64,000 nucleotides of DNA from an uncultured Roseobacter sp. Its GTDB lineage: Bacteria > Pseudomonadota > Alphaproteobacteria > Rhodobacterales > Rhodobacteraceae. The translations under genes were made by a program, and so were the position numbers. Location: positions 204,172-268,171 of the forward strand of contig NZ_CANLYL010000005.1 in NCBI RefSeq assembly GCF_947495275.1, in the 5' to 3' direction. The notes below the pieces were generated by a model, which worked only from the letters and a program-made list of their open reading frames with translations, did no database searches and had not been told where the DNA came from. Positions 44,404 to 53,910 of the stretch are shown here, piece by piece (the first letter of the stretch is position 1; the number at the start of each line of letters is the position of its first letter).

Positions 44404-45591
44404 ATGAAAAATGAAAAAGGCTCTTTGGTGCGCCCTGACGGGCTGCCGGAAAGCGCCAGCCGCCCGGTTGTCACCCCGCTCAGCGCCTCCGTGGTCTACG
44501 CCTCGGACACGCCCGATATGCTGGACCAGCAATATGAGGGCGCTTTGCACGGCTACACCTACGCGCGCGAAGGGCACCCAAATGCCGATGTCGTGGGCCT
44601 GCGGCTCGACCGGATGGAAAAGGCCCCGCATCCCGGCGTTGTCACCGCTTCCGGCATGGCGGCTGTTTCCGCGGTGCTGCTGGGACTGACCAAATCCGGC
44701 GATCATGTCATTGGCGGCAACCAGCTATACGGGCGCTCCCTGCGGATGATGAGTGAGGATTTGCCGCGGCTGGGCATTGCCACCTCAATGGTCGATCCCG
44801 GGGACATTGCCGCGATGCGTGCCGCTCTGCGCCCTGAAACCCGTCTTATCCTGATCGAGGCGGTCTCCAACCCCACCTTGCGGGTCGCCGATCTTGAAGG
44901 GCTCGCAGCGCTGGCGAAGGAAACCGGCGTGTTGCTGGTCGTTGACAATACCTTCACCACACCGCGCGCAATTAAACCTTTTGAGTGGGGTGCGGATATC
45001 GTGATCCATTCGATCACCAAACTTCTCGCCGGTCACTCGGACGTCATGTTGGGCTATGTCGCGGCACGCGACCTGGCGCTCAACGACAGATTGCGGGTGT
45101 TCACCGTCACAGCGGGTATGAACCCAAGCCCCTTCGACTGCTGGCTTGCGGAGCGGGGCCTGCTGTCCTTTGATCTGCGGTTTGATCGGGCGCAATCAAC
45201 GGCATCAAAACTGGCCGATCATCTGGCCGGTTTGCCGGGCGTCAAACGGGTGATTTATCCCGGACGCAAGGATCACCCCGACCACGCGCTTGCTAATGCC
45301 CTGCTGGCCGGTCAATTCTGCAACATGGTGAGTTTTGAGCTTGATGGCGACAGATCAACGGCCAATGCTTTTACCCGTGCGGCTGACGGCCTGAGCTTCG
45401 CGCCCACATTGGGGGACGTGGGCACCACCATCTCTCATCCGGCCTCCTCATCGCACCGCGCGCTGACAGCGGAAAAACGCGCCGAACTGGGCATGTCGGA
45501 AGGGTTTTTCCGCGTCTCTGTCGGGCTGGAGGCGCCCGACGTGCTCTGCCGCGTCTTCGAAGAGGCCATTGCCGCCGCTCTGGGAGCCTGA
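44404..45591 (+). CDS. Trans-sulfuration family PLP enzyme (cystathionine gamma-synthase/lyase-like)
   Basis: A 395-residue Cys/Met-metabolism PLP enzyme. The PLP lysine sits in HSITKLLAGHSDVMLG; SGMAAVSAVLLGLTKSGDHVI forms the phosphate cup and EAVSNPTLRVADLEGLA is typical. It might be a cystathionine gamma-synthase, a lyase or an O-acetylhomoserine sulfhydrylase; the motifs do not decide. It ends 17 bases before phoR. Confidence 0.9.
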   Translation: MKNEKGSLVRPDGLPESASRPVVTPLSASVVYASDTPDMLDQQYEGALHGYTYAREGHPNADVVGLRLDRMEKAPHPGVVTASGMAAVSAVLLGLTKSGDHVIGGNQLYGRSLRMMSEDLPRLGIATSMVDPGDIAAMRAALRPETRLILIEAVSNPTLRVADLEGLAALAKETGVLLVVDNTFTTPRAIKPFEWGADIVIHSITKLLAGHSDVMLGYVAARDLALNDRLRVFTVTAGMNPSPFDCWLAERGLLSFDLRFDRAQSTASKLADHLAGLPGVKRVIYPGRKDHPDHALANALLAGQFCNMVSFELDGDRSTANAFTRAADGLSFAPTLGDVGTTISHPASSSHRALTAEKRAELGMSEGFFRVSVGLEAPDVLCRVFEEAIAAALGA

Positions 45592-45608
45592 CAGGAGATC
45601 GACCGGGC

Positions 45609-46670
45609 ATGAACCGCATTCTCGAAGACCTCCTGATGGCGATGCCGCTGCCCGCGCTGGTCATCGATGAAGCGGAACGGATTGTGGCGGCCAACTCGGA
45701 AGCCTGCACCCTGATCGGGCAGGGTATTGTCGGGCGCAACTATGTGACCATGCTCCGACAGCCCGCGCTGCTTGACACGATTGAAACCGTCCTGCGTGAC
45801 AACCGTCCTCGTGTCTCCCAATACCTGGCAAATGATGGCGTTCAGGACACAACCTTCAAAGTGACGCTGCGGGTGATGCCGGAACTGCGCGCGATGATGC
45901 TTTGCTTCATTGATGTGACCCATCTGGAACAGGCCGGTCAAATGCGCCGCGATTTTGTCGCCAATGTCAGTCATGAGCTGCGCACACCGCTGACTGCGTT
46001 GATGGGGTTTATCGAGACCCTGCGCGGCCCCGCGCGTGATGATCCTGAAGCCCGCGACCGGTTCCTGAGCATCATGGAAGACGAAGCGGGGCGTATGAAC
46101 CGTCTTGTGGGCGATCTGCTTTCGCTCAGTCGGGTTGAGGGTGACGAACGCGTACGCCCGCGTGATCAGGTCAACCTGACCGATATCATTTCCTCGGTCC
46201 TGCGCACGTTGAAACCCTTGGCGGACGAAGCGGAGGTTTCGCTGGAAGCCGATCTGGGGGAGCGTGCAATTGAATTGACCGGCGATGCGGATCAGCTCAT
46301 GCAGGTTTTCACCAACCTGATTGAAAATGCGATAAAATACGGCGCATCCGGCAAGCGCATTATTGTCCGTATATCTCAAGCTGACCGGGATTCTGCGCTG
46401 CGCGCGCCCGGGGTGCGTATTCAGGTCATCGATTTTGGCCCCGGTATTGATGCCATTCACCTGCCAAGGTTGACCGAGCGTTTCTACCGCGCGGACAGCC
46501 ATCGCAGCCGGGCCTTGGGTGGCACCGGGTTGGGTCTGGCCATCGTCAAACACATAATCAACCGTCACCGAGGGCGACTGCGTGTGGAAAGCACATTGGG
46601 GCAGGGGGCTCAATTCACGGTCGTACTGCCTTTGCCAGGTGGCCCATCACCGGTGAACAACATCGACTGA
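45609..46670 (+). CDS. phoR: Phosphate regulon sensor kinase PhoR, without membrane segments
   Basis: A 353-residue histidine kinase. Residues 1-105 hold a PAS-like domain, the phosphoacceptor is His122 (NVSHELRTPLTA), and the ATPase part has N-box NLIENAIKYG, G1 DFGPGID, the F-box ERFYRAD and G2 GGTGLGLAIVK. Unlike E. coli PhoR, no hydrophobic membrane anchor is visible at the N terminus. It lies directly upstream of pstS, and phoB ends the block. Confidence 0.9.
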   Translation: MNRILEDLLMAMPLPALVIDEAERIVAANSEACTLIGQGIVGRNYVTMLRQPALLDTIETVLRDNRPRVSQYLANDGVQDTTFKVTLRVMPELRAMMLCFIDVTHLEQAGQMRRDFVANVSHELRTPLTALMGFIETLRGPARDDPEARDRFLSIMEDEAGRMNRLVGDLLSLSRVEGDERVRPRDQVNLTDIISSVLRTLKPLADEAEVSLEADLGERAIELTGDADQLMQVFTNLIENAIKYGASGKRIIVRISQADRDSALRAPGVRIQVIDFGPGIDAIHLPRLTERFYRADSHRSRALGGTGLGLAIVKHIINRHRGRLRVESTLGQGAQFTVVLPLPGGPSPVNNID

Positions 46671-46773
46671 AATCCGAATCTGCAAAGAAATCCGGGCATT
46701 TGACTTGCGCAGAGCTGGCGAAATTATCCAAATTTTTCTTTACGTTATGGGGTTTTCTCAAAAACCTGACCCG

Positions 46774-46806
46774 CTGTCATAAAAGCGTTACGAAACTGTC
46801 ACAAAA
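46774..46806 (+). promoter_or_regulatory. Pho box (three 11-base repeats) upstream of pstS
   Basis: CTGTCATAAAA, GCGTTACGAAA and CTGTCACAAAA lie head to tail, the 7+4 pattern of PhoB sites. The array lies 82 bases before the pstS ATG. PhoB, encoded at the other end of the block, would activate pst under phosphate limitation. Confidence 0.88.
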
Positions 46807-46887
46807 GCATTGTGTGAGCGCCGTACCACTCGGCTCAAGATCGCCACGGGGGTGATCAGATTCGAAATGAAAATGACAGGAGATATC

Positions 46888-47928
46888 ATGTCGTTCGTAA
46901 AACTCACCACATCCGCGTTGGCCATCGCGGCCCTTTCCGCATCCGCTGCTGCCGCGCGGGATCAGGTGCAGGTTGCCGGCTCGTCCACCGTGCTGCCCTA
47001 CGCCTCCATTGTTGCTGAAGCTTTTGGTGAAAATTTTGACTTCCCGACGCCGGTTGTTGAATCTGGTGGGTCTTCTGCCGGCCTCAAACGGTTCTGCGAA
47101 GGTGTTGGCGAGAACACGATCGACGTCGCCAACGCATCACGTAAAATCAAGGAAAGTGAAGTTGCCGTCTGCGCCGAAAACGGTGTGACAGAGATCATCG
47201 AAGTGCGCATTGGCTATGACGGCATCGTTTTTGCCTCCGATATTGCGGGCAATACCTTCGAATTCACGCCAACGGACTGGTTCCTCGCATTGTCCGATAC
47301 CGTGCTCGTGGATGGCGAAATGGTTGCGAACCCGCACACGACCTGGGATCAGGTGAACGCAGCCTTCCCGAACCAGCCCATCCAGGCGTTCGTGCCGGGA
47401 ACCAAACACGGGACGCGTGAAGTTTTCGAAGACAAGGTGATCCTCGCGGGTTGCGAAGCGACCGGTGCCTTTGACGTGCTCAAGGAGGCCAATGGCGATG
47501 ACAAGAAAGCCGCCGAAAAAGCCTGCATTGCGCTGCGTACAGATGGCAAATCGGTTGATATCGACGGTGACTACACAGAGACGCTCGCGCGGATTGAAAG
47601 CAACAAGGACGGCATCGGCGTCTTTGGTCTGGCGTTTTACGAGAACAACACCGACAAGCTGCAGGTGGCAACAATGGGTGGCGTGGTACCATCCACCGAG
47701 AGCATCGCAACCGGCGATTATCCGGTCTCGCGTCCGCTGTTTTTCTACATCAAGAAAGCCCATATCGGTGTCATCCCGGGCCTGAAGGATTACGCTGAAT
47801 TTTTCGTGGCGGACGAGATCGCCGGTCCAGACGGTCCGTTGTCCGAATACGGCCTTGTTGCGGATCCCAAGCTGGAAGAGACGCAATCTGCTGTGGCCGA
47901 CGAAGCCGTCCTGGGCGGTAACTCCTAA
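46888..47928 (+). CDS. pstS: Phosphate-binding protein PstS
   Basis: A 346-residue periplasmic phosphate-binding protein. AGGAG precedes the ATG at 46888, which gives a signal peptide (MSFVKLTTSALAIAAL...AAAA). Ligand-binding segments include VAGSSTVLPYA, ESGGSSAGLKRFCEG, ASRKIKESE, and the GTKHGTREVFED loop. It is highest-expressed in such operons; a hairpin follows. Confidence 0.95.
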   Translation: MSFVKLTTSALAIAALSASAAAARDQVQVAGSSTVLPYASIVAEAFGENFDFPTPVVESGGSSAGLKRFCEGVGENTIDVANASRKIKESEVAVCAENGVTEIIEVRIGYDGIVFASDIAGNTFEFTPTDWFLALSDTVLVDGEMVANPHTTWDQVNAAFPNQPIQAFVPGTKHGTREVFEDKVILAGCEATGAFDVLKEANGDDKKAAEKACIALRTDGKSVDIDGDYTETLARIESNKDGIGVFGLAFYENNTDKLQVATMGGVVPSTESIATGDYPVSRPLFFYIKKAHIGVIPGLKDYAEFFVADEIAGPDGPLSEYGLVADPKLEETQSAVADEAVLGGNS

Positions 47929-47941
47929 GACGTAAGACAAT

Positions 47942-47971
47942 CCCCGGGGATGGCGCGCGCTGTCCCCGGGG
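47942..47971 (+). other. Hairpin between pstS and pstC
   Basis: CCCCGGGGA and TCCCCGGGG form a 9-bp GC-only stem around a 12-base loop, with no T run. It probably stabilises the pstS message or partly stops transcription before pstC. Confidence 0.65.
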
Positions 47972-48005
47972 TTCTGCTGAAGACTGATCACTTGGGGTAG
48001 GCCAG

Positions 48006-49493
48006 ATGGCGCTAGGTTTGACCGGATATGTTGTGTTTGCCGTGCTGCTGCTGACGGTCGGGGTGTTCTTCATGGCCCGTGGCAAAGCAAGATCATCAGT
48101 TGGCGGGGATGTCAGGGTGCTGCACTCGCTGCCGAGCTATTACGGCTACAATGCGGCGATGTTTACCGCCGTGCCGGCTTTGGGTGTCATGCTGATCTGG
48201 ATGCTGGCGCAACCGATGATGATCGAAAATGCCGTCTTCAAGCTTATTCCTGACCGGATCATCGAAGAGGGCTCATCCCGCGGGCTGGTCATGAGTGACG
48301 TGCGCCGGGTGGCTGAAGGCCTCGATGTGGCCGTCGCTCAAGGTGCATTGACCTCGGATGAGGCCGCGTCCATTCGCTCCGACTCTACCGACATTCGCAG
48401 CTTGCTGGGCGAAGTCGGCGTCGCGTTGGGGTCAACCGTTGATTCAGAAGTTCTTTTTGCTGCGCAAGAATACAGAAATCAATCGGCAGGCGGGCTTTTC
48501 TGGATGTCCGTTATCGTCATGGGTCTTGCCATTGTCGGTGGCTCCATTTCCATATCCGTTACCCGGGCAGAGTTCAGAGCGCGCAATGTGGTTGAGCGCG
48601 GTGCACTGGTGCTGCTCATTCTTGCGGCCTCCCTCGCCATCCTGACAACGGTCGGTATCGTTCTGTCGATGCTCTTTGAGAGCATAAACTTCTTTCGGCT
48701 GCATTCCTGGACCGATTTCTTTTTTGGCAGCAGCTGGGCACCGAACTTTCGGGGGGATAGCGATCTGTCGATCCTGCCGCTGCTCTGGGGCACGCTCTAC
48801 ATTTCGCTGATCGCTTTGCTGGTTGCCGTCCCCATCGGTCTTTTTGCGGCGATCTACCTGTCGGAATATGCCAGCCCCAAGGTGCGCGCGGCGGCCAAAC
48901 CGCTGCTGGAAATCCTCGCAGGCATCCCGACCATCGTCTACGGTCTCTTTGCGCTCCTGACGGTTGGACCCGCCCTGGTTCGTATTTTCGGGCGCGGAGA
49001 TGACGGTCTTTTGGGTGTTGAATGGATGAGCGGGGCGACAGCCGTTCTGACCGCAGGTCTGGTCATGGGGATCATGTTGATCCCCTTTGTCTCCTCTTTG
49101 AGTGATGACATCATCAACGCTGTCCCTCAGTCCCTCCGGGATGGCTCCTTTGGTCTCGGCGCTACACACTCCGAAACGATCCGTCAGGTTGTACTGCCCG
49201 CTGCCCTGCCGGGGATCGTCGGGGCGGTACTGCTGGCTGCCAGCCGCGCGATTGGCGAGACAATGATCGTTGTTCTGGGTGCCGGGGCCATTGCGAAATT
49301 TTCACTCAACCCGCTTGAAGCCATGACCACGATCACAACCCGGATCGTCAGCCAATTGACAGGGGATACCGATTTTGCGAGCCCCGAAACACTTGTTGCC
49401 TTCGCTCTTGGCCTCACGCTTTTCGTGCTGACGCTGGGGCTGAATGTGCTGGCCCTCTACATCGTGCGTAAATACCGGGAGCAATACGAATGA
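48006..49493 (+). CDS. pstC: Phosphate ABC transporter permease PstC (long form)
   Basis: A 495-residue permease, about 180 residues longer than E. coli PstC. The extra N-terminal part has two or three membrane segments and a soluble loop (about residues 75-150). The core permease has the EYASPKVRAAAKPLLEILAGIPTIVYG consensus and the coupling segment RDGSFGLGATHSETIRQVVLPAALPG. It overlaps pstA by 4 bases. Confidence 0.94.
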   Translation: MALGLTGYVVFAVLLLTVGVFFMARGKARSSVGGDVRVLHSLPSYYGYNAAMFTAVPALGVMLIWMLAQPMMIENAVFKLIPDRIIEEGSSRGLVMSDVRRVAEGLDVAVAQGALTSDEAASIRSDSTDIRSLLGEVGVALGSTVDSEVLFAAQEYRNQSAGGLFWMSVIVMGLAIVGGSISISVTRAEFRARNVVERGALVLLILAASLAILTTVGIVLSMLFESINFFRLHSWTDFFFGSSWAPNFRGDSDLSILPLLWGTLYISLIALLVAVPIGLFAAIYLSEYASPKVRAAAKPLLEILAGIPTIVYGLFALLTVGPALVRIFGRGDDGLLGVEWMSGATAVLTAGLVMGIMLIPFVSSLSDDIINAVPQSLRDGSFGLGATHSETIRQVVLPAALPGIVGAVLLAASRAIGETMIVVLGAGAIAKFSLNPLEAMTTITTRIVSQLTGDTDFASPETLVAFALGLTLFVLTLGLNVLALYIVRKYREQYE

Positions 49494-50851
49494 CTGATGC
49501 AACAACGCCATCCGCCCCCGGCATAACACCCGTGTCAGGCAAGGGATCTTTGCTGGTGCAGGACGCCCGGACCCGCAAGCGCAATGCTGCAGAGGCGCGG
49601 TTCAAAGCCTATGGCATCGCCGCGATCACCGTTGGTATGCTGATGCTGCTGATCCTGGTCTTTAACATCCTCACGCGCGGCGTCGGGGCGTTTCAACAGA
49701 CCTTCGTGACCCTTGAAGTCCAATTGCTTGAAGAAAAGCTCGACAAAAAAGGCAACCGCAATATCGAAGATCTCAAGAAGGTCTCGACCTTTGGCTATGC
49801 GCCATTGTTGCGCGGAGCCTTTGAAACCGAGATCGCCCGGATGGGCATCGAAACCGACCTGAAACCCAAGGCCATGGCTGGCCTCCTGTCGGCGGGTGCA
49901 CCAGCGCAACTGCGAAACCTGGTGCTTTCTGATCCAGATGTGATCGGGACCGTCCAGCAGTTTGAATTCCTCGCCTCCAGTCGCGTGGACGGCTACCTCA
50001 AGGGGCGTGTCAGCCGCGACAGCATCGCTAACGACAAGAATATCAGTGCTGAGCAGCTTGATCTTGTTGATCATCTGGTCACAGCCGGTGCCATAAAGAA
50101 GCGGTTCAATCTCGATTTCATCACCGGCGCGGACAGTTCTGACGCGCGGCCCGAAGCGGCGGGCATGGGCGTGTCCATGCTGGGCTCTTTCTTCATGATG
50201 CTGGTTGTTTTGGTGCTGGCCTTGCCCATCGGCGTTGCGGCATCCATCTATCTGGAAGAATTCGCGCCCAAGAACTGGCTGACCGACATCATCGAGGTCA
50301 ATATCTCCAACCTCGCGGCGGTACCTTCCATCGTTTTCGGTATTCTCGGGCTCGCGGTCTTCATCAATTACATGCATCTGCCCACATCGGCCCCGCTCGT
50401 GGGCGGGCTGGTGCTGACCCTGATGACACTGCCGACCATCATCATTTCCACGCGGGCCTCACTGAAAGCGGTGCCACCGTCAATTCGTGACGCGGCACTT
50501 GGGGTAGGGGCTTCGAAAATGCAATCGGTATTCCATCATGTGCTGCCGCTCGCCGCCCCCGGCATCCTGACCGGCACGATCATCGGTCTGGCGCAGGCTC
50601 TGGGCGAAACAGCACCCCTGTTGTTGATCGGCATGGTTGGCTTCATCGCCTCCAATCCGCCCGACAGCATCGCAAGTGGTCTGTTGGACCCAAACTCGGC
50701 CATGCCCGCCCAAATTTATGAATGGGCCAAACGCGCCGATCCGGCCTTTTATGAACGCGCCTGGGGCGGCATTATCATCCTGTTGCTGTTCCTGATCACC
50801 ATGAACACCATTGCCGTGATCCTGCGCCGCCGCTTTGAGCGTCGCTGGTAG
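49490..50851 (+). CDS. pstA: Phosphate ABC transporter permease PstA (long form)
   Basis: A 453-residue permease with an N-terminal extension of roughly 150 residues (DUF3333-like) including one membrane segment and a periplasmic part. The core has EEFAPKNWLTDIIEVNISNLAAVPSIVFG and the coupling motif RDAALGVGASKMQSVFHHVLPLAAPG. It is followed after 12 bases by pstB. Confidence 0.94.
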   Translation: MTDATTPSAPGITPVSGKGSLLVQDARTRKRNAAEARFKAYGIAAITVGMLMLLILVFNILTRGVGAFQQTFVTLEVQLLEEKLDKKGNRNIEDLKKVSTFGYAPLLRGAFETEIARMGIETDLKPKAMAGLLSAGAPAQLRNLVLSDPDVIGTVQQFEFLASSRVDGYLKGRVSRDSIANDKNISAEQLDLVDHLVTAGAIKKRFNLDFITGADSSDARPEAAGMGVSMLGSFFMMLVVLVLALPIGVAASIYLEEFAPKNWLTDIIEVNISNLAAVPSIVFGILGLAVFINYMHLPTSAPLVGGLVLTLMTLPTIIISTRASLKAVPPSIRDAALGVGASKMQSVFHHVLPLAAPGILTGTIIGLAQALGETAPLLLIGMVGFIASNPPDSIASGLLDPNSAMPAQIYEWAKRADPAFYERAWGGIIILLLFLITMNTIAVILRRRFERRW

Positions 50852-50863
50852 GGAGATGCCGAT

Positions 50864-51661
50864 ATGAACGATATGAGAATACTGGAGAGAGATGTGGAGA
50901 CCAACGCCATTAAGATTGCCGCCAAGGGCGTTCAGGTCTTTTACGGTGACACCCATGCCATCAAGGATGTGGATGTCGATATTCAGGACAAGACGGTCAC
51001 GGCATTTATCGGGCCGTCCGGTTGCGGGAAGTCCACTTTTCTGCGCTGTATCAACAGGATGAACGATACAATTGATGTGGCGCGTGTGCAGGGCGACATC
51101 CGCATCGACGGTGAGGACATCTATGACCGCAAAGTGGACCCGGTGCAGTTGCGCGCCAAGGTTGGCATGGTGTTTCAAAAACCGAACCCGTTTCCGAAAT
51201 CCATTTATGATAATGTGGCCTATGGTCCGCGCATCCACGGGCTGGCACGCAACAAATCCGAACTCGATGACATTGTGGAACGCGCTTTGCGCAATGCCGC
51301 CATCTGGAATGAGGTCAAGGACCGGTTGAATGCGCCGGGCACCGGTCTTTCAGGGGGGCAACAACAACGCCTGTGCATCGCGCGGGCCGTAGCGACGGAG
51401 CCTGAGGTTCTGTTGATGGATGAGCCTTGCTCCGCACTTGATCCCATTGCCACGGCGCAGGTCGAGGAATTGATTGACGAGCTGCGCCAGAATTATTCGG
51501 TCGTGATCGTCACGCACTCGATGCAGCAAGCCGCCCGCGTCAGCCAGAAGACAGCCTTCTTTCACCTGGGCAGCCTTGTGGAATACGGCGAGACAGGGCA
51601 AATATTCACCAACCCCGAAGACCCGCGTACTGAGAGCTACATCACCGGACGGATTGGATAA
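50864..51661 (+). CDS. pstB: Phosphate ABC transporter ATPase PstB
   Basis: A 265-residue ATPase: Walker [10 protein letters not shown], PstB-specific [30 protein letters not shown], signature [14 protein letters not shown], Walker [16 protein letters not shown]. The later [10 protein letters not shown] closing is typical of PstB. phoU begins 4 bases after its stop. Confidence 0.97.
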   Translation: MNDMRILERDVETNAIKIAAKGVQVFYGDTHAIKDVDVDIQDKTVTAFIGPSGCGKSTFLRCINRMNDTIDVARVQGDIRIDGEDIYDRKVDPVQLRAKVGMVFQKPNPFPKSIYDNVAYGPRIHGLARNKSELDDIVERALRNAAIWNEVKDRLNAPGTGLSGGQQQRLCIARAVATEPEVLLMDEPCSALDPIATAQVEELIDELRQNYSVVIVTHSMQQAARVSQKTAFFHLGSLVEYGETGQIFTNPEDPRTESYITGRIG

Positions 51662-51665
51662 TATC

Positions 51666-52373
51666 ATGCAAGATCAACATATTGCCTCCGCCTTTGACCG
51701 TGATCTGGAAGCGATCCAGGCGCAGATCATGAAAATGGGTGGACTGGTGGAAGCCGCCATCCGGGAGGGCTCGCTGTCGCTGGACACCCGCGATGAGGAA
51801 CTTGCAGAAAAGGTCCGCAAGGCTGATCGTGTCATTGATAATCTCGAAGAGATGATCAACGAAGAGGCTGCCCGTGTCATTGCCCTGCGCGCGCCGACGG
51901 CCCGTGATCTGCGGCTGATCCTCAGCGTGATCAAGATCAGCGCCAACCTCGAACGCATTGGGGATTATGCGAAAAACATGGCCAAGCGCACCGGGGTGCT
52001 GTCGCAGATGGCACCTGTGGACGACAGTACCGGTGCCTTGCGCCGGATGGCCCGGGAAGTGGAAAAAATGCTGAAAGATGCGCTTGATGCCTATGTGCAG
52101 CGCGATGCGGAGTTGGCCATGGATGTGATCAACCACGACCGCGATGTCGACCAGATGTATAACGCTCTTTTCCGCGAATTCCTGACCTTCATGATGGAAG
52201 ACCCGCGCAACATAACCGCCTGTATGCATTTGCATTTCATCGCAAAAAACATTGAACGTATGGGCGATCATGTCACCTCTATTGCCGAGCAGGTTGTCTA
52301 TCTCGTGACCGGTGAACATCCCGAGGACGACCGCCCGAAAGCCGATAAAACATCTTTGGTTGCTGAAGGATAA
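51666..52373 (+). CDS. phoU: Phosphate signalling regulator PhoU
   Basis: A 235-residue all-helical PhoU with two three-helix repeats. The metal-binding E/DxxxD-type motifs are visible (VRKADRVIDNLEEMINEEAARVIALRAPTARDLR and its later counterpart around NHDRDVDQMYN). PhoU links Pst transporter state to PhoR. The ATG at 51666 is chosen because longer readings run into pstB. Confidence 0.96.
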   Translation: MQDQHIASAFDRDLEAIQAQIMKMGGLVEAAIREGSLSLDTRDEELAEKVRKADRVIDNLEEMINEEAARVIALRAPTARDLRLILSVIKISANLERIGDYAKNMAKRTGVLSQMAPVDDSTGALRRMAREVEKMLKDALDAYVQRDAELAMDVINHDRDVDQMYNALFREFLTFMMEDPRNITACMHLHFIAKNIERMGDHVTSIAEQVVYLVTGEHPEDDRPKADKTSLVAEG

Positions 52374-52377
52374 GCCC

Positions 52378-53067
52378 ATGTCTGCCGATCAGCCCCGTGT
52401 TCTGGTTGTCGAAGATGAACCTGCCCAACGTGAAGTTCTGGCCTATAATCTGGAGGCCGAAGGCTTTGCGGTGAGCCGTGCTGAAAATGGCGAAGAAGCC
52501 CTGATGCTGGTCGATGAAACCGCGCCGGACGTTATCGTGCTGGACTGGATGATGCCGAATCTGTCGGGCATCGAAGTATGCCGCCGCCTCAAGATCAGAT
52601 CCGAAACCCGCGGCATCCCGATCATTATGCTGTCCGCCCGATCCGAAGAGGTTGATCGCGTGCGTGGGTTGGAAACGGGTGCCGATGATTATGTCATCAA
52701 ACCCTATTCCGTCATTGAATTGATGGCGCGTGTGCGCAGTCAGTTGCGGCGGGTGCGCCCGGCGGCCACAGGCGAAAGATTGGAATATGAAGACATCGTG
52801 TTGGATTCCACCAGCCACCGCGTCAACCGCGGCGATAGTGAGTTGAAACTGGGGCCGACGGAATTTCGCCTGCTGTCGACATTCATGGAAAAGCCGGGGC
52901 GCGTGTTTTCGCGCGAACAGCTTCTGGACAGGGTCTGGGGGCGTGACATTTACGTGGATACCCGCACTGTTGACGTCCATATCGGGCGCCTGCGCAAGGC
53001 GCTCACGCAACACGGCGGCTCTGACCCGTTGCGGACAGTCAGGGGCGCGGGATACGCATTGGGGTAG
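52378..53067 (+). CDS. phoB: Phosphate regulon response regulator PhoB
   Basis: A 229-residue OmpR-type response regulator. The receiver domain has acidic VEDEP and the phosphorylated Asp in VLDWMMPNLSG; the C-terminal winged helix contains RLLSTFMEKPGRVFSREQLLDRVWG. The ATG lies 4 bases after phoU. It should bind the Pho box at 46774-46806. Confidence 0.96.
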   Translation: MSADQPRVLVVEDEPAQREVLAYNLEAEGFAVSRAENGEEALMLVDETAPDVIVLDWMMPNLSGIEVCRRLKIRSETRGIPIIMLSARSEEVDRVRGLETGADDYVIKPYSVIELMARVRSQLRRVRPAATGERLEYEDIVLDSTSHRVNRGDSELKLGPTEFRLLSTFMEKPGRVFSREQLLDRVWGRDIYVDTRTVDVHIGRLRKALTQHGGSDPLRTVRGAGYALG

Positions 53068-53076
53068 GGGCCTCTG

Positions 53077-53910
53077 TCAGGCAGCAGGGCGCAGGTGCAA
53101 AATCTCGCGCGCCTGCGCACTGGTGGCCACCGGGCGCTCGTATTTCTCGCAAAGCTCTGCCGCCCGTCGGATGAGTGCAGCATTCGAAGGGGCCAGTCTG
53201 TCCCGGTCGAGCCTGACGTTATCTTCAAGCCCGGCGCGCGTATGCCCACCAGCGGCAATTGCCCATTCGTTGACCTCAATCTGTGCAGGACCGATCCCGG
53301 CAGCACACCAGGCCGCATCGGGCGCGCGCGCCTTCATTGTCTCGACATAGAAATCAAAAACGGTCTTGTCGGCGGGCATCGCGTTTTTGACGCCCATCAC
53401 GAATTGAACATAGAGCCGACCATAGAGCTTCCCCGCGTCATGTAGCCTAATCGCATGCAGAATATGGGACAGATCGAAGGCTTCGATTTCCGGGGTCACC
53501 TCATAGGTGCGCATTTCGCCGGACAACCATGCCACCAGGTCGGGCGGGTTTTCATAAACCCGCGTGGGAAAGTTGTTGGAGCCGACCGAGAGAGACGCCA
53601 TGTCCGGACGCAAGGGTAGCATCCCCCCGCGCTCCTGACCTGCGCCAGACCGCCCCCCGGTCGAGAACTGAATGATCATTCCGGGGCAATGTTTCTCGAC
53701 ACCTTCTTTCAGCGCCGCAAATTTCTCCGGGTCAGATGAGGGCGTCTCATCCACGTTGCGCACATGCGCATGGCAGATCGCGGCACCGGCCTCAAAGGCT
53801 TCATGCGTACTCTCGATCTGCTCGCTGACGCTGATCGGCACCGCCGGATTTGCTGACTTGGTCGGTACGCTGCCGGTGATGGCAACACAGAGGATACAAG
53901 GATCAGACAT
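53077..53910 (-). CDS. BKACE family protein (beta-keto acid cleavage enzyme, DUF849)
   Basis: A 277-residue TIM-barrel enzyme of the BKACE family, whose members, such as 3-keto-5-aminohexanoate cleavage enzyme, split beta-keto acids using acetyl-CoA. The metal motif CHAHVRN (His47, His49) and TGSVPTKSANPAVP near the start are family hallmarks. The ATG at 53910 is chosen over a TTG two codons upstream. It is divergent from the operon at 54264; its substrate may relate to that pathway. Confidence 0.88.
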   Translation of the reverse strand: MSDPCILCVAITGSVPTKSANPAVPISVSEQIESTHEAFEAGAAICHAHVRNVDETPSSDPEKFAALKEGVEKHCPGMIIQFSTGGRSGAGQERGGMLPLRPDMASLSVGSNNFPTRVYENPPDLVAWLSGEMRTYEVTPEIEAFDLSHILHAIRLHDAGKLYGRLYVQFVMGVKNAMPADKTVFDFYVETMKARAPDAAWCAAGIGPAQIEVNEWAIAAGGHTRAGLEDNVRLDRDRLAPSNAALIRRAAELCEKYERPVATSAQAREILHLRPAA

